NCBI GenBank assembly: GCA_039936115.1 | Contig: JBDTIZ010000310.1 | Span: 1-14,276 of the forward strand | Origin: DATIJJ01 sp039936115 | Lineage (GTDB): Bacteria; Pseudomonadota; Gammaproteobacteria; DSM-16500 | Direction of reading: 5' to 3' | DNA: 14,276 nucleotides | Part shown: piece by piece, positions 1 to 7,739 of the stretch | Numbering within the stretch: position 1 is the stretch's first letter | How the letters are laid out: the number at the start of each line of letters is the position of its first letter | Position numbers and translations under genes: made by a program | The notes under the pieces: generated by a model | Told to the model about the DNA's origin: nothing | Seen by the model: only the letters and a program-made list of their open reading frames with translations | Database searches by the model: none

Positions 1-122
1 ACGCATAGGGAAAGATGCTGGAGTGTATGCAGGTGATGATTTTTCATATCATTCAAAAATTAAAACGATTGCATTTTAAGGTTGTTGTTAATTAAAAAAC
101 CACTGCTGCTTTTAAATGAAGA

Positions 123-131
123 TGTTATACT
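123..131 (+). promoter_or_regulatory. Possible extended -10 promoter for parB
   Basis: The sequence TG-T-TATACT is an extended -10 element with a five-of-six match to TATAAT. I see no good -35 box at 16-18 nt upstream, which extended -10 promoters can tolerate. A start near 138 would give parB a leader of about 110 nt that contains the inverted repeat at 149-203. This is inferred from consensus only. Confidence 0.35.
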
Positions 132-148
132 GTTGCTCACGCAGATGA

Positions 149-203
149 GGGGCTGTTAACCATTCGCTAGGCTAGCCAGCATAGTAGAGCTGTCAACAGC
201 CCC
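149..203 (+). repeat. Inverted repeat in the probable parB leader
   Basis: The arms GGGGCTGTT (149-157) and AACAGCCCC (195-203) are perfectly complementary over 9 bp and enclose 37 nt. The enclosed part contains the 8-bp DNA palindrome GGCTAGCC (170-177) and a short CAGC/GCTG pairing (177-180 with 189-192). No T-run follows, so it does not look like a simple intrinsic terminator. It could be a structured mRNA leader, a protein-binding site, or the end of an upstream transcript. It does not resemble the parS consensus. Confidence 0.5.
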
Positions 204-249
204 GTCAATATTTGCGCAGAGATTAAATGAGTAATGAAAGGATGATGTC

Positions 250-1128
250 ATGGTAAAAAAGCGTGGGCTTGGTAAATCATTAGATGCATTGTTAGTTGGC
301 TCTATGTCACACACAGAAGGAGCAACAGATCATCTTTTAGAAAATAATAAAGAAAAGCTCTGTTATTTGCCGCTGGATTTAATTCAGCCCGGTAAATACC
401 AGCCGCGCCATGAGATCAATCACGAAACGCTTGAAGATTTAGCCCGTTCTATCCGTGCTCAAGGGGTTATTCAGCCCATTGTTGTGCGTCATTTATTAGG
501 TGGTCGTTATGAAATTGTGGCAGGAGAGCGGCGGTGGCGTGCTGCGCGATTAGCCGAACTGACAGAAATCCCTGCAATTGTGCGCGACATTCCTGATGAT
601 GCCGCCATTGCTATTGCGTTGATTGAAAATATTCAACGTGAGGAATTAAACCCTATTGAAGAAGCTTGTGCTCTATTGCGTCTTTTAGAAGAATTTTCAA
701 TGACGCATGGCCAAGTGGCGGACGCAGTAGGCAAATCGCGCACAACAGTCACTAATTTGTTGCGTTTGTTATCGCTAGCCGTTGAAGTCAAAAAAATGTT
801 GGAGCATGGTGATATTGAAATGGGCCATGCACGCGCACTTTTAACACTCGATGAGGCAGCGCAAGTTGACGCAGCGCAAGCCATCATTAATAAAAATCTT
901 TCGGTGCGCGAAACCGAAGAACTGGTTAGGCGCATGCAAATGCCTAACTTGCCTGCCATGCCAAAAGCGATAGATCCTGATGTCAGACGTTTGCAGCAAG
1001 ATTTGTCCGTTCGATTGAAATTGGCCGTTGCGATTAATTGCAATGCCAAAGGAAAAGGCAAGGTTGTCATTAGATATAATGATTTAACTGAATTGGATGC
1101 GATTTTGGAATATTTTCAAGTGGGTTAA
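250..1128 (+). CDS. parB: Chromosome-partitioning protein ParB
   Basis: This is a ParB/Spo0J-type protein: a CTP-dependent DNA clamp that loads at parS sites near the origin, spreads, and works with the ATPase ParA to segregate chromosomes. The N-terminus has the KKRGLGKSLDALL motif (residues 3-15) that contacts ParA. The CTP-binding N-domain shows GERRWRAAR (92-100) and ENIQREELNP (126-135). A helix-turn-helix for parS binding lies around residues 150-175, followed by MGHARALLTL (191-200). The C-terminal dimerisation segment is at about 240-290. At 292 residues it is full length for chromosomal ParB. The ATG at 250 has GAAAGGA 7 nt upstream, and an in-frame stop at 235-237 excludes an earlier start. 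A parA gene would normally sit immediately before it; none is visible in the 249 nt available. The atp operon follows, as in many gammaproteobacteria. Confidence 0.96.
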   Translation: MVKKRGLGKSLDALLVGSMSHTEGATDHLLENNKEKLCYLPLDLIQPGKYQPRHEINHETLEDLARSIRAQGVIQPIVVRHLLGGRYEIVAGERRWRAARLAELTEIPAIVRDIPDDAAIAIALIENIQREELNPIEEACALLRLLEEFSMTHGQVADAVGKSRTTVTNLLRLLSLAVEVKKMLEHGDIEMGHARALLTLDEAAQVDAAQAIINKNLSVRETEELVRRMQMPNLPAMPKAIDPDVRRLQQDLSVRLKLAVAINCNAKGKGKVVIRYNDLTELDAILEYFQVG

Positions 1129-1153
1129 AATAATCACCCTTCCGCGAAATCTA

Positions 1154-1186
1154 AAGCCCTCCTCTCCCCAAGGGAGAGGAGGGTTT
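1154..1186 (+). terminator. Strong GC-rich hairpin after parB, likely terminator
   Basis: CCCTCCTCTCCC (1157-1168) and GGGAGAGGAGGG (1172-1183) form a perfect 12-bp stem with a 3-nt CAA loop. It is extended by an AAG/TTT pairing that includes one G-U. It begins 28 nt after the parB stop. Only three Ts follow the stem before TTTACTA, so termination may be imperfect. The purine/pyrimidine-rich palindrome also resembles dispersed extragenic repeats, so it may be both a repeat copy and a terminator. Confidence 0.6.
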
Positions 1187-1263
1187 ACTATTCGCTCTAC
1201 AAAATAAAAGATCATTAATATTTCTTCGCCACTTGCTCCATAAAAATTCCTGATGTTTTTGCA

Positions 1264-1292
1264 TTGCAGAGCCCATCAAAAGCCATTATACT
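1264..1292 (+). promoter_or_regulatory. Probable sigma-70 promoter of the atp operon
   Basis: TTGCAG (1264-1269) and TATACT (1287-1292) are separated by 17 bp. The -10 matches five of six consensus bases; the -35 keeps the TTG core only. Transcription from about 1299 would leave a leader of roughly 40 nt before the atpI GTG. It lies downstream of the parB hairpin, which suggests that the ATP synthase genes are transcribed largely independently of parB. Consensus match only. Confidence 0.5.
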
Positions 1293-1339
1293 CGGCCGAA
1301 TTTCTCCGGAACCGGGTTTAGAAGCGGAGCAAAACCGTA

Positions 1340-1729
1340 GTGTCAGGGTTATCTATTAAAAAAGAAGCATATCGAATTATATATTGGCAGCTTACTTTAA
1401 TTGTGGGGCTAGCATTGGTGTTATTTTTATTACAAGGAATGCGCAGTGGATTGTCAGCATTGTCAGGCGGTTTAGCCTGCTGGCTGCCGACATTGTTATT
1501 TGTTTGGCGTGTTTTTTCACGAAACGTGCGCGCGGCAAAACAATTCATCTTATTATTTATCGTGAGCGAAGGCGTTAAACTCCTGTTAAGCGCTGTTTTA
1601 TTTGTGATTATCGTAGAATATTTACCTGTTAATATGACGTCTGTATTGATTGGATTTGTCGGCGCTATTGCTGCATTTTGGGTTGCCTCGCTATTGCTGC
1701 TGGTAAAACACGAGGGGGTGAGCCAATGA
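1340..1729 (+). CDS. atpI: ATP synthase protein I (AtpI)
   Basis: AtpI is a small membrane protein encoded at the head of bacterial F-type ATP synthase operons. It is not part of the finished enzyme, and in some bacteria it helps assemble the c-ring. The 129-residue product (E. coli AtpI is similar in size) has four hydrophobic segments at about 13-33, 38-59, 67-95 and 98-122. It shows the family pattern SGGLACWLPTLLF (42-54) and FIVSEGVKLLL (73-83), including the conserved Glu77-Gly-Val-Lys80. The start is GTG at 1340 with GGAG 10 nt upstream; an in-frame TAG at 1319-1321 rules out an earlier start. Its TGA (1727-1729) overlaps the atpB ATG in an ATGA arrangement, implying translational coupling. 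AtpI is poorly conserved in general, so the call rests on position, topology and the short motifs. Confidence 0.85.
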   Translation: MSGLSIKKEAYRIIYWQLTLIVGLALVLFLLQGMRSGLSALSGGLACWLPTLLFVWRVFSRNVRAAKQFILLFIVSEGVKLLLSAVLFVIIVEYLPVNMTSVLIGFVGAIAAFWVASLLLLVKHEGVSQ

Positions 1730-2496
1730 GCACTGAATCTGGCGACTACATTCAACACCATTTGAATCATCTCATCGTAGATATGAATACTCAGCCGGGC
1801 GGATTTTGGTCTTTTAATATAGACACTATTATTGTCTCAGTATTGCTAGCTTTGTTTTTGGCTGTTTTTTTGCGCTATATCGCATCAAAAATGACATCAG
1901 GTGTGCCAGGCAAGTTGCAAAACATCGTCGAAATGATTATTAATTTTGTCCAAGGTAATGTTAGCGAGTCTTATCACGGCAAGAGCCAATTGGTTGCGCC
2001 TTTAGCATTGGTCGTGTTCCTTTGGATTTTTTGCATGAATTTGATGGATTTATTGCCAGTTGATTTATTGCCGGGGTTTTTAAGTCTATTCGGCATTCAG
2101 CATTTTAAAAGTGTACCGACGGCAGATCCTAATGCAACGTTTGCGATGTCGATCTGCATTTTCTTGCTAATAATTTTTTATAACGTGACAGTGAAAGGTT
2201 TTGCATTAGGAAAAGAAATACTAACCAAACCTTTTGGCCCCTATTTGTTTTTCCTAAATGTCCCGTTTCGCATACTTGAAGAAGTTGCCAAACCTTTTAC
2301 GTTGGCGTTACGACTTTTCGGAAACATGTTTGCTGGCGAATTGATATTTATTTTGATTGCATTACTACCTGTGTGGGCGCAATGGCTGCCAGGTGGAATA
2401 TGGGCGATATTCCATATTTTGATTATCACTATTCAAGCATTTATTTTTATGATGCTAACAATCGTGTATTTAAGTATGGCGCACGAATCGCATTGA
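1726..2496 (+). CDS. atpB: F1Fo ATP synthase subunit a
   Basis: Subunit a is the membrane stator that holds the two proton half-channels against the rotating c-ring. The 256-residue protein carries the essential arginine in LALRLFGNMFAGELI (Arg196, equivalent to E. coli Arg210). Glu205 corresponds to Glu219. In the last helix His230 and Gln237 correspond to E. coli His245 and Gln252 (HILIITIQAF). Five or six membrane helices are apparent. The frame stays open upstream to a TTG at 1678, but the ATG at 1726 is preferred: it has GAGGGGG 7 nt upstream, overlaps the atpI stop, and gives an N-terminus like E. coli's, with the amphipathic HHLNHL stretch before the first membrane helix. It is about 15 residues shorter than E. 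coli subunit a. Confidence 0.97.
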   Translation: MSTESGDYIQHHLNHLIVDMNTQPGGFWSFNIDTIIVSVLLALFLAVFLRYIASKMTSGVPGKLQNIVEMIINFVQGNVSESYHGKSQLVAPLALVVFLWIFCMNLMDLLPVDLLPGFLSLFGIQHFKSVPTADPNATFAMSICIFLLIIFYNVTVKGFALGKEILTKPFGPYLFFLNVPFRILEEVAKPFTLALRLFGNMFAGELIFILIALLPVWAQWLPGGIWAIFHILIITIQAFIFMMLTIVYLSMAHESH

Positions 2497-2515
2497 TTCG
2501 CAAAAAAGTAATAAG

Positions 2516-2532
2516 TTTTTTTAATCAGGAGG
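2516..2532 (+). promoter_or_regulatory. atpE translation initiation region: T-tract plus perfect Shine-Dalgarno
   Basis: A run of seven Ts (2516-2522) is followed by AATC and a complete AGGAGG (2527-2532), 4 nt before the atpE ATG. Most other genes here have only partial Shine-Dalgarno matches. In E. coli a U-rich enhancer ahead of the atpE Shine-Dalgarno raises translation so that subunit c is made in excess. The same architecture here is suggestive, though homology of the element is inferred. Confidence 0.6.
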
Positions 2533-2536
2533 TCTA

Positions 2537-2839
2537 ATGGAAATTGCAAGTATTATTGGTCAAGTCCAGGGTTACACAGCTGTTGCTGTAGGTTTGCTAC
2601 TTGGATTATCTTCTCTCGGTACCGCGATTGGTTTCGGTGTGCTGGGCGGTAAATTTTTAGAAGGTGTTGCTCGTCAGCCAGAATTATCACCTATGCTGAT
2701 GGTACGTATGTTTATTGTTGCGGGTTTAGTCGATGCGTTCGCCGTAATTTCTATCGCGATGGGTTTGTTTCTTTTGTTTGCATCGAATAATCCATTAGCT
2801 AAAGCAGTTTATGCTGCCGCAAATCAGCAAGTTAGTTAA
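2537..2839 (+). CDS. atpE: F1Fo ATP synthase subunit c
   Basis: Subunit c is the hairpin proteolipid that forms the rotor ring. The 100-residue product has two membrane helices (about 12-41 and 53-82) joined by the polar loop ARQPE (45-49), which contacts gamma and epsilon. The ion-carrying carboxylate is Asp66 in LVDAFAVISIAMGL, equivalent to E. coli Asp61. Helix 1 is glycine-rich (GLLLGLSSLGTAIGFG). I do not see the Gln/Glu-Ser/Thr ligand set of sodium-binding c-subunits: the residue after Asp66 is Ala. Proton coupling is therefore the likely mode. It is longer than the 79-residue E. coli protein, with extensions at both ends. Its translation signal is the strongest in the operon. Confidence 0.97.
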   Translation: MEIASIIGQVQGYTAVAVGLLLGLSSLGTAIGFGVLGGKFLEGVARQPELSPMLMVRMFIVAGLVDAFAVISIAMGLFLLFASNNPLAKAVYAAANQQVS

Positions 2840-2855
2840 TAGTAGAGGATAGAGA

Positions 2856-3326
2856 ATGGAGATTAATGCAACCATATTCGGCCAGCTGATCACGTTTGCG
2901 CTCTTGGTGTGGTTCACAATGAAATATGTGTGGCCGCCTATTACGGCTGCAATGCAGGAACGGGAAAAGAAAATTGCTGCAGGCTTAGAAGCGACTGAAC
3001 GTAGTAAGCGCGAGCTCGAGATGGCTGAACATAAAGCATTAAGCATCATTCGTGAGGCAAAGTTGGAAGCGTCTCATGTCATTGAGCAATCGCATAAACG
3101 CTCTGCACAAATTGTCGAAGAAGCGAAGGAAAGTGCTCGCATCGAAAGTAAGCGAATAATTGAACACGCGCAAGAAGAAATCGCTCGTGAAGTCAGCCAA
3201 GCTAAAGAAGTATTGCGACAACAACTTGCTGGTTTAGCAATTAAAGGCGCTGAAAAAATCATTAAACGCAGCTTAGATGCCACGACAACCGCAGCACTAT
3301 TAGAAGAGTTCGCCGCAGAAATATGA
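2856..3326 (+). CDS. atpF: F1Fo ATP synthase subunit b
   Basis: Two copies of subunit b form the peripheral stalk that ties subunit a to the F1 head through delta. The 156-residue length equals that of E. coli. One N-terminal membrane helix (about 5-29, FGQLITFALLVWFTMKYVWPP) is followed by a basic turn (QEREKK, 34-39). A long charged helix to about residue 125 has the alanine-rich heptad character of the right-handed coiled coil of subunit b. The conserved delta-binding end GAEKIIKRSL is at 131-140. AGAGG lies 7 nt before the ATG. The stop codon overlaps the first atpH ATG by the ATGA motif. Confidence 0.97.
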   Translation: MEINATIFGQLITFALLVWFTMKYVWPPITAAMQEREKKIAAGLEATERSKRELEMAEHKALSIIREAKLEASHVIEQSHKRSAQIVEEAKESARIESKRIIEHAQEEIAREVSQAKEVLRQQLAGLAIKGAEKIIKRSLDATTTAALLEEFAAEI

Positions 3327-3877
3327 TAACTGGAAAAATGACAACTATCGCAAGACCTTATGCTGTTGCAGCATTTGAGTTCGCGTCGGCAAAAAATACA
3401 TTGCCTGCGTGGGAAGCTATGCTAGACGCTGCTGCTATTCTCGCAGAAGATCCTGCTGTGCAACGATTGCTGACTAATCCAAGAGTCACAGTCAAACAGT
3501 TAGCGAAATTTTATTCTGATGTCTTAGCTAAATCTTTAGATTCAGATAGAGCTAACTTTATTCACTTGCTGGCTGAATATAATCGTTTGCCAGCACTGCC
3601 CGAAATTGCTGCGCTTTTTAAGCAATATCAAGCAGCCAAAGAAAAAACACTAACGGTGCAAGTGACATCAGCAGTGAATTTAGATGAGAAATACAAACAC
3701 AAGTTAGCCGCGGCGTTAACCAAGCGTTTCAAGCGGCAAGTATCATTAGAATGTAATATAGATGCGGATTTACTAGGCGGTGCAATCATTGCTGCAGGTG
3801 ACACCGTGATCGATGGGTCTATTCGCGGCAAGTTAAGTCGAATGATTGAATTTATTTCCGGAATTTCTTTAAGGTAA
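3323..3877 (+). CDS. atpH: F1Fo ATP synthase subunit delta
   Basis: Delta (the OSCP homologue) sits on top of F1 and links alpha3beta3 to the b2 stalk. The 184-residue protein (E. coli: 177) opens with the family signature ARPYAVAAFEFA (10-21) and ends with LLGGAIIAAGDTVIDGSIRG (151-170). The ATG at 3323 overlaps the atpF stop as ATGA and gives MITGKMTTIARPYA. A second in-frame ATG at 3338 would give MTTIARPYA, closer to the usual distance to ARPYA, but its GGA is only 3 nt upstream. Translational coupling favours 3323; the true start is uncertain by five residues. atpA follows 6 nt after the stop. Confidence 0.94.
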   Translation: MITGKMTTIARPYAVAAFEFASAKNTLPAWEAMLDAAAILAEDPAVQRLLTNPRVTVKQLAKFYSDVLAKSLDSDRANFIHLLAEYNRLPALPEIAALFKQYQAAKEKTLTVQVTSAVNLDEKYKHKLAAALTKRFKRQVSLECNIDADLLGGAIIAAGDTVIDGSIRGKLSRMIEFISGISLR

Positions 3878-3883
3878 AGGTCT

Positions 3884-5434
3884 ATGCAATATACGCAATT
3901 GAGTCCATCTGAAATCAGTGAATTGATAAAACAACGCATCCAGGATTTCGACATTTCGTCTGAAATTCGAACTGAAGGCACCATCGTCAGTCTCAAGGAT
4001 GGCATTGTGCGTATTCACGGTCTTGCCGATGTTATGCAAGGCGAAATGATCGAATTCGCAGAAAATACGTATGGTTTAGCAATGAACCTTGAGCGTGATT
4101 ATGTCGGCGCGGTTGTATTGGGTCGTACCGATCATCTTGCTGAAGGACAAGTTGCTAAATGCACCGGACGAATTTTAGAAGTGCCAGTGGGCGAAGCCTT
4201 GTTAGGACGCGTTGTGAATGCATTAGGCGTTCCAATCGATGGGAAAGGTCCTATCGAAACCACCCAAACAGCACCCGTTGAAAAAGTGGCCCCGGGTGTT
4301 ATTTCTCGTCAGCCGGTTTCCCAACCTTTACAAACCGGATTGAAGTCTATCGATTCCATGGTTCCAATCGGTCGGGGCCAACGCGAATTAATTATCGGCG
4401 ATCGTCAAACCGGTAAAACAGCTGTTGCAGTTGATACGATCATTAATCAACGCGGCACTGGCGTAAAATGTATTTATGTTGCGATCGGCCAAAAAGCTTC
4501 ATCAATTGCCTCTGTTGTTCGCAAACTAGAAGATCATGGCGCATTAGCGCATACCATTATTGTTGCAGCACCTGCTGCAGAAGCGGCTGCGTTGCAATTC
4601 ATCGCGCCATACGCTGGTACTGCGATGGGCGAATACTTTCGTGATAAAGGCGAAGACGCATTAATTATTTTTGATGATTTAACTAAGCAAGCTTGGGCTT
4701 ATCGTCAAATTTCATTATTGTTACGTCGTCCACCTGGCCGCGAAGCGTATCCAGGCGATATTTTTTATCTGCATTCGCGATTATTGGAACGCGCATCACG
4801 CGTCAACGCAGAATACGTAGAAAGAATGACAAACGGTAAAGTCAAAGGCAAAACGGGCTCATTGACAGCGTTGCCAATTATTGAAACACAAGCAGGCGAC
4901 GTTTCTGCATTCGTTTCAACAAACGTCATCTCGATTACTGACGGACAAATTTTCTTAGAAACAGATTTATTTAACTCAGGAATTCGTCCTGCTATTAACG
5001 CTGGCTTGTCCGTATCACGAGTAGGTGGTGCCGCTCAAACCAAAATCATGAAAAAATTGGTTGGCGGAATTCGTATTGCACAAGCGCAATATCGTGAATT
5101 GGCAGCGTTTTCACAATTTTTATCCGACTTAGATGAAGCCACTCGCAAACAATTGGAGCGTGGACAACGTATCACTGAAATCATGAAGCAAAAACAATAT
5201 CAGCCATTGTCCGTTGCAGAAATGGCGGTCGTGTTGTTTGCAGCCGATCAAGGATTTTTGGATGATGTTCCACTCAATAAAATCGCTGATTTTGAACATG
5301 AATTGTTAGGTTATTTACGTAACAATCATAAAGAATTGATGGATACAATTAATCAAACGGGTGATTACAATGATGAAATTGCGAAATCAATTCGAAGCTT
5401 AATTGAATCATTCAAAAAAACGCACACGGGCTAA
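3884..5434 (+). CDS. atpA: F1Fo ATP synthase subunit alpha
   Basis: Alpha carries the non-catalytic nucleotide sites and contributes the arginine finger to the catalytic sites on beta. The 516 residues (E. coli: 513) show the three expected domains. These are an N-terminal beta-barrel (about 25-95), a nucleotide-binding domain with P-loop GDRQTGKT (172-179, Lys178 equivalent to E. coli Lys175), and a helical C-domain from about 385. The signature PAINAGLSVSRVGGAAQ (369-385) contains the arginine finger Arg379 (E. coli Arg376). The ATG has AAGG 9 nt upstream, inside the last codons of atpH, and a second AAAGG 3 nt upstream. No unusual residue was noticed in the motifs. Confidence 0.98.
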   Translation: MQYTQLSPSEISELIKQRIQDFDISSEIRTEGTIVSLKDGIVRIHGLADVMQGEMIEFAENTYGLAMNLERDYVGAVVLGRTDHLAEGQVAKCTGRILEVPVGEALLGRVVNALGVPIDGKGPIETTQTAPVEKVAPGVISRQPVSQPLQTGLKSIDSMVPIGRGQRELIIGDRQTGKTAVAVDTIINQRGTGVKCIYVAIGQKASSIASVVRKLEDHGALAHTIIVAAPAAEAAALQFIAPYAGTAMGEYFRDKGEDALIIFDDLTKQAWAYRQISLLLRRPPGREAYPGDIFYLHSRLLERASRVNAEYVERMTNGKVKGKTGSLTALPIIETQAGDVSAFVSTNVISITDGQIFLETDLFNSGIRPAINAGLSVSRVGGAAQTKIMKKLVGGIRIAQAQYRELAAFSQFLSDLDEATRKQLERGQRITEIMKQKQYQPLSVAEMAVVLFAADQGFLDDVPLNKIADFEHELLGYLRNNHKELMDTINQTGDYNDEIAKSIRSLIESFKKTHTG

Positions 5435-5452
5435 ATAGAAAGGTAGCGGCGC

Positions 5453-6316
5453 ATGGCAGTAGCAAAAGAGATACGCACCAAAATTCGCAGCATTAAAAAC
5501 ACGCAGAAAATTACGCGCGCGATGGAAATGGTTGCAGCCAGCAAAATGCGTAAAGCGCAACAACGTATGCATCACGCTATACCGTACGCGAGAAAAATTC
5601 TCAAAGTGATCGGACATTTGGCAAAAGCACATCCCGAATATCCTCATCCCTATTTGCAAGAACGAGAAATTAAACGTGTTGGTTATATTGTTGTGACAAC
5701 CGATCGCGGATTATGCGGCGGGTTAAATAGTAATTTGTTAAAAACAGCGATAAGCGACATCAAAAATTGGAAAGATAAAGGTGCAGAAATTAATTTATGC
5801 TTGGTCGGCACCAAAGGCGAATCATTTTTCAGACGCATTGGCGGCAACGTACTTGCGAAAGCCGATCATCTAGGCGATGCACCGAGCGTTGTAGATTTAA
5901 TTGGTGTGGTAAGAGTCATGTTAGACGCTTACTTAGAAAATCGCATTGATGCACTTTATTTATGTTCAAACGAATTTGTTAACACCATGAAACAAGATCC
6001 ACAGATTCAACAAATTCTACCGGTAGTGCCATCGAGCAATGAAAAATTACAGCACTACTGGGATTACATTTATGAACCCGATAATGCACGTGTTTTGTTA
6101 GATCGATTATTGACGCGTTACATTGAATCGCAAGTTTATCGCGGCGTCATTGAAAATATTGCCTGTGAACAAGCTGCACGCATGGTCGCAATGAAGAGTG
6201 CGACAGAAAATGCGTCAGATTTGATTCATGAATTAGAAATGGTGTTTCACAAAGCCCGTCAAGCTGCCATTACGCGCGAGCTGACAGAAATTGTTGCAGG
6301 CGCTGCCGTCGTATAA
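5453..6316 (+). CDS. atpG: F1Fo ATP synthase subunit gamma
   Basis: Gamma is the central rotor shaft running through alpha3beta3 to the c-ring. The 287 residues match the E. coli length exactly. The N-terminal coiled-coil helix contains KIRSIKNTQKITRAMEMVAA (10-29). The Rossmann-like middle domain starts at about 77 with VTTDRGLCGGLN (81-92). The C-terminal helix contains EQAARMVAMKSAT and ends ITRELTEIVAGAAVV. AGAAAGG lies 9 nt before the ATG. The gene follows atpA by 18 nt and is itself followed after 35 nt by atpD, the second widest gap in the operon. Confidence 0.97.
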   Translation: MAVAKEIRTKIRSIKNTQKITRAMEMVAASKMRKAQQRMHHAIPYARKILKVIGHLAKAHPEYPHPYLQEREIKRVGYIVVTTDRGLCGGLNSNLLKTAISDIKNWKDKGAEINLCLVGTKGESFFRRIGGNVLAKADHLGDAPSVVDLIGVVRVMLDAYLENRIDALYLCSNEFVNTMKQDPQIQQILPVVPSSNEKLQHYWDYIYEPDNARVLLDRLLTRYIESQVYRGVIENIACEQAARMVAMKSATENASDLIHELEMVFHKARQAAITRELTEIVAGAAVV

Positions 6317-6351
6317 AAAACAAATTGAGCTATTAAATATTGAGGTGTTGA

Positions 6352-7728
6352 ATGAGTGTTGGTCATGTCGCAGAAATTATCGGTGCAGTCGTCGACGTAG
6401 AATTCCCGCGTGATGCTGTGCCAAAAGTCTATGATGCCCTCAAAATCGAAGATAATAATGTCGTGTTAGAAGTTCAACAGCAATTAGGTGACGGCGTTGT
6501 CCGCACAATTGCGATGGGCGTAACTGACGGATTGCGCCGCGGTTTATCAGTTAAAAATACTGGCGGTCCGATTTCAGTCCCTGTGGGCAAACCTACCTTA
6601 GGTCGCATTATGGATGTGTTAGGTAATCCAATCGATGAAGCAGGCCCTATTGAGACAGATGAGTACTTACCCATCCATCGCCACCCACCTGCATTTTCAG
6701 AACAAGCTGCATCAGAGGAATTGCTGGAAACCGGCATCAAGGTAATCGACTTAGTTTGCCCATTTGCTAAAGGCGGAAAAGTTGGATTATTTGGCGGCGC
6801 AGGCGTAGGTAAAACCGTTAACATGATGGAGTTGATCCGTAACATTGCAATCGAGCACAGCGGTTATTCCGTATTTGCGGGTGTTGGCGAACGAACTCGT
6901 GAAGGTAACGATTTCTACTTAGAAATGAAAGAATCAAAAGTATTGGACAAAGTATCACTCGTTTACGGTCAGATGAATGAGCCGCCAGGAAATCGTTTAC
7001 GCGTTGCATTAACTGGCTTAACGATCGCAGAAAGTTTCCGCGACGAAGGACGCGATGTGTTGTTATTTATTGATAACATTTATCGTTACACATTGGCTGG
7101 CGTTGAAGTATCAGCGTTGTTAGGCCGTATTCCTTCTGCAGTAGGTTACCAACCCACTTTGGCAGAAGAAATGGGAACGCTGCAAGAACGTATTACTTCC
7201 ACCAAGAAAGGTTCTATCACGTCGGTTCAAGCGGTATACGTACCTGCGGATGATTTAACTGATCCATCTCCTGCAACTACGTTTGCTCACTTGGATGCAA
7301 CAGTGGTTTTATCGCGACAAATTGCTGAGTTAGGTATTTATCCTGCAATTGATCCGCTTGATTCAACGAGTCGTCAGTTAGATCCGTTAATTGTTGGCCA
7401 AGAACATTATGATGTTGCGCTAGCAGTTCAAAGAACATTGCAACGTTACAAAGAATTAAAAGATATTATCGCAATTTTAGGTATGGATGAGTTATCGGAA
7501 GAAGATCGCCAAACGGTAACACGTGCACGTAAAATCATGCGGTTCTTGTCACAACCATTTTTCGTTGCAGAAGTATTTACCGGTACACCTGGACGTTATG
7601 TTCCAATCAAAGAAACAATCCGTGGATTTAAAGGGATTGTGTCAGGTGAATATGATCATTTGCCAGAACAAGCTTTTTACATGGTCGGCACAATTGATGA
7701 AGCAGTAGAAAAAGCGAAATCGCTGTAA
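6352..7728 (+). CDS. atpD: F1Fo ATP synthase subunit beta (catalytic)
   Basis: Beta holds the catalytic ATP synthesis/hydrolysis sites. The 458 residues show P-loop GGAGVGKT (148-155, Lys154 equivalent to E. coli Lys155) and the catalytic glutamate Glu180 in GVGERTREG. Walker B is in DVLLFIDNIYRY, the adenine-pocket tyrosine is Tyr330, and the ATP synthase alpha/beta signature appears in PAIDPLDSTSR (331-341). The DELSEED lever is intact at 379-385 and contacts gamma and epsilon. GAGG precedes the ATG by 6 nt. The protein is one of the best conserved in the window and shows no anomalies. Confidence 0.98.
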   Translation: MSVGHVAEIIGAVVDVEFPRDAVPKVYDALKIEDNNVVLEVQQQLGDGVVRTIAMGVTDGLRRGLSVKNTGGPISVPVGKPTLGRIMDVLGNPIDEAGPIETDEYLPIHRHPPAFSEQAASEELLETGIKVIDLVCPFAKGGKVGLFGGAGVGKTVNMMELIRNIAIEHSGYSVFAGVGERTREGNDFYLEMKESKVLDKVSLVYGQMNEPPGNRLRVALTGLTIAESFRDEGRDVLLFIDNIYRYTLAGVEVSALLGRIPSAVGYQPTLAEEMGTLQERITSTKKGSITSVQAVYVPADDLTDPSPATTFAHLDATVVLSRQIAELGIYPAIDPLDSTSRQLDPLIVGQEHYDVALAVQRTLQRYKELKDIIAILGMDELSEEDRQTVTRARKIMRFLSQPFFVAEVFTGTPGRYVPIKETIRGFKGIVSGEYDHLPEQAFYMVGTIDEAVEKAKSL

Positions 7729-7739
7729 GGCATAAAAAG

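Noticed and set aside
2..79. Open frame entering from the left edge, ending TAA at 77-79, as a C-terminal gene fragment
   Set aside because: Only 25 codons, with no recognisable motif and a tail unlike ParA; an open stretch of this size is not rare by chance. It could still be real, but I cannot support it.
1678..1725. Upstream TTG start for atpB adding 16 residues
   Set aside because: The extension overlaps atpI heavily and lacks a ribosome-binding site; the ATG at 1726 has GAGGGGG at the right distance and the expected N-terminus.
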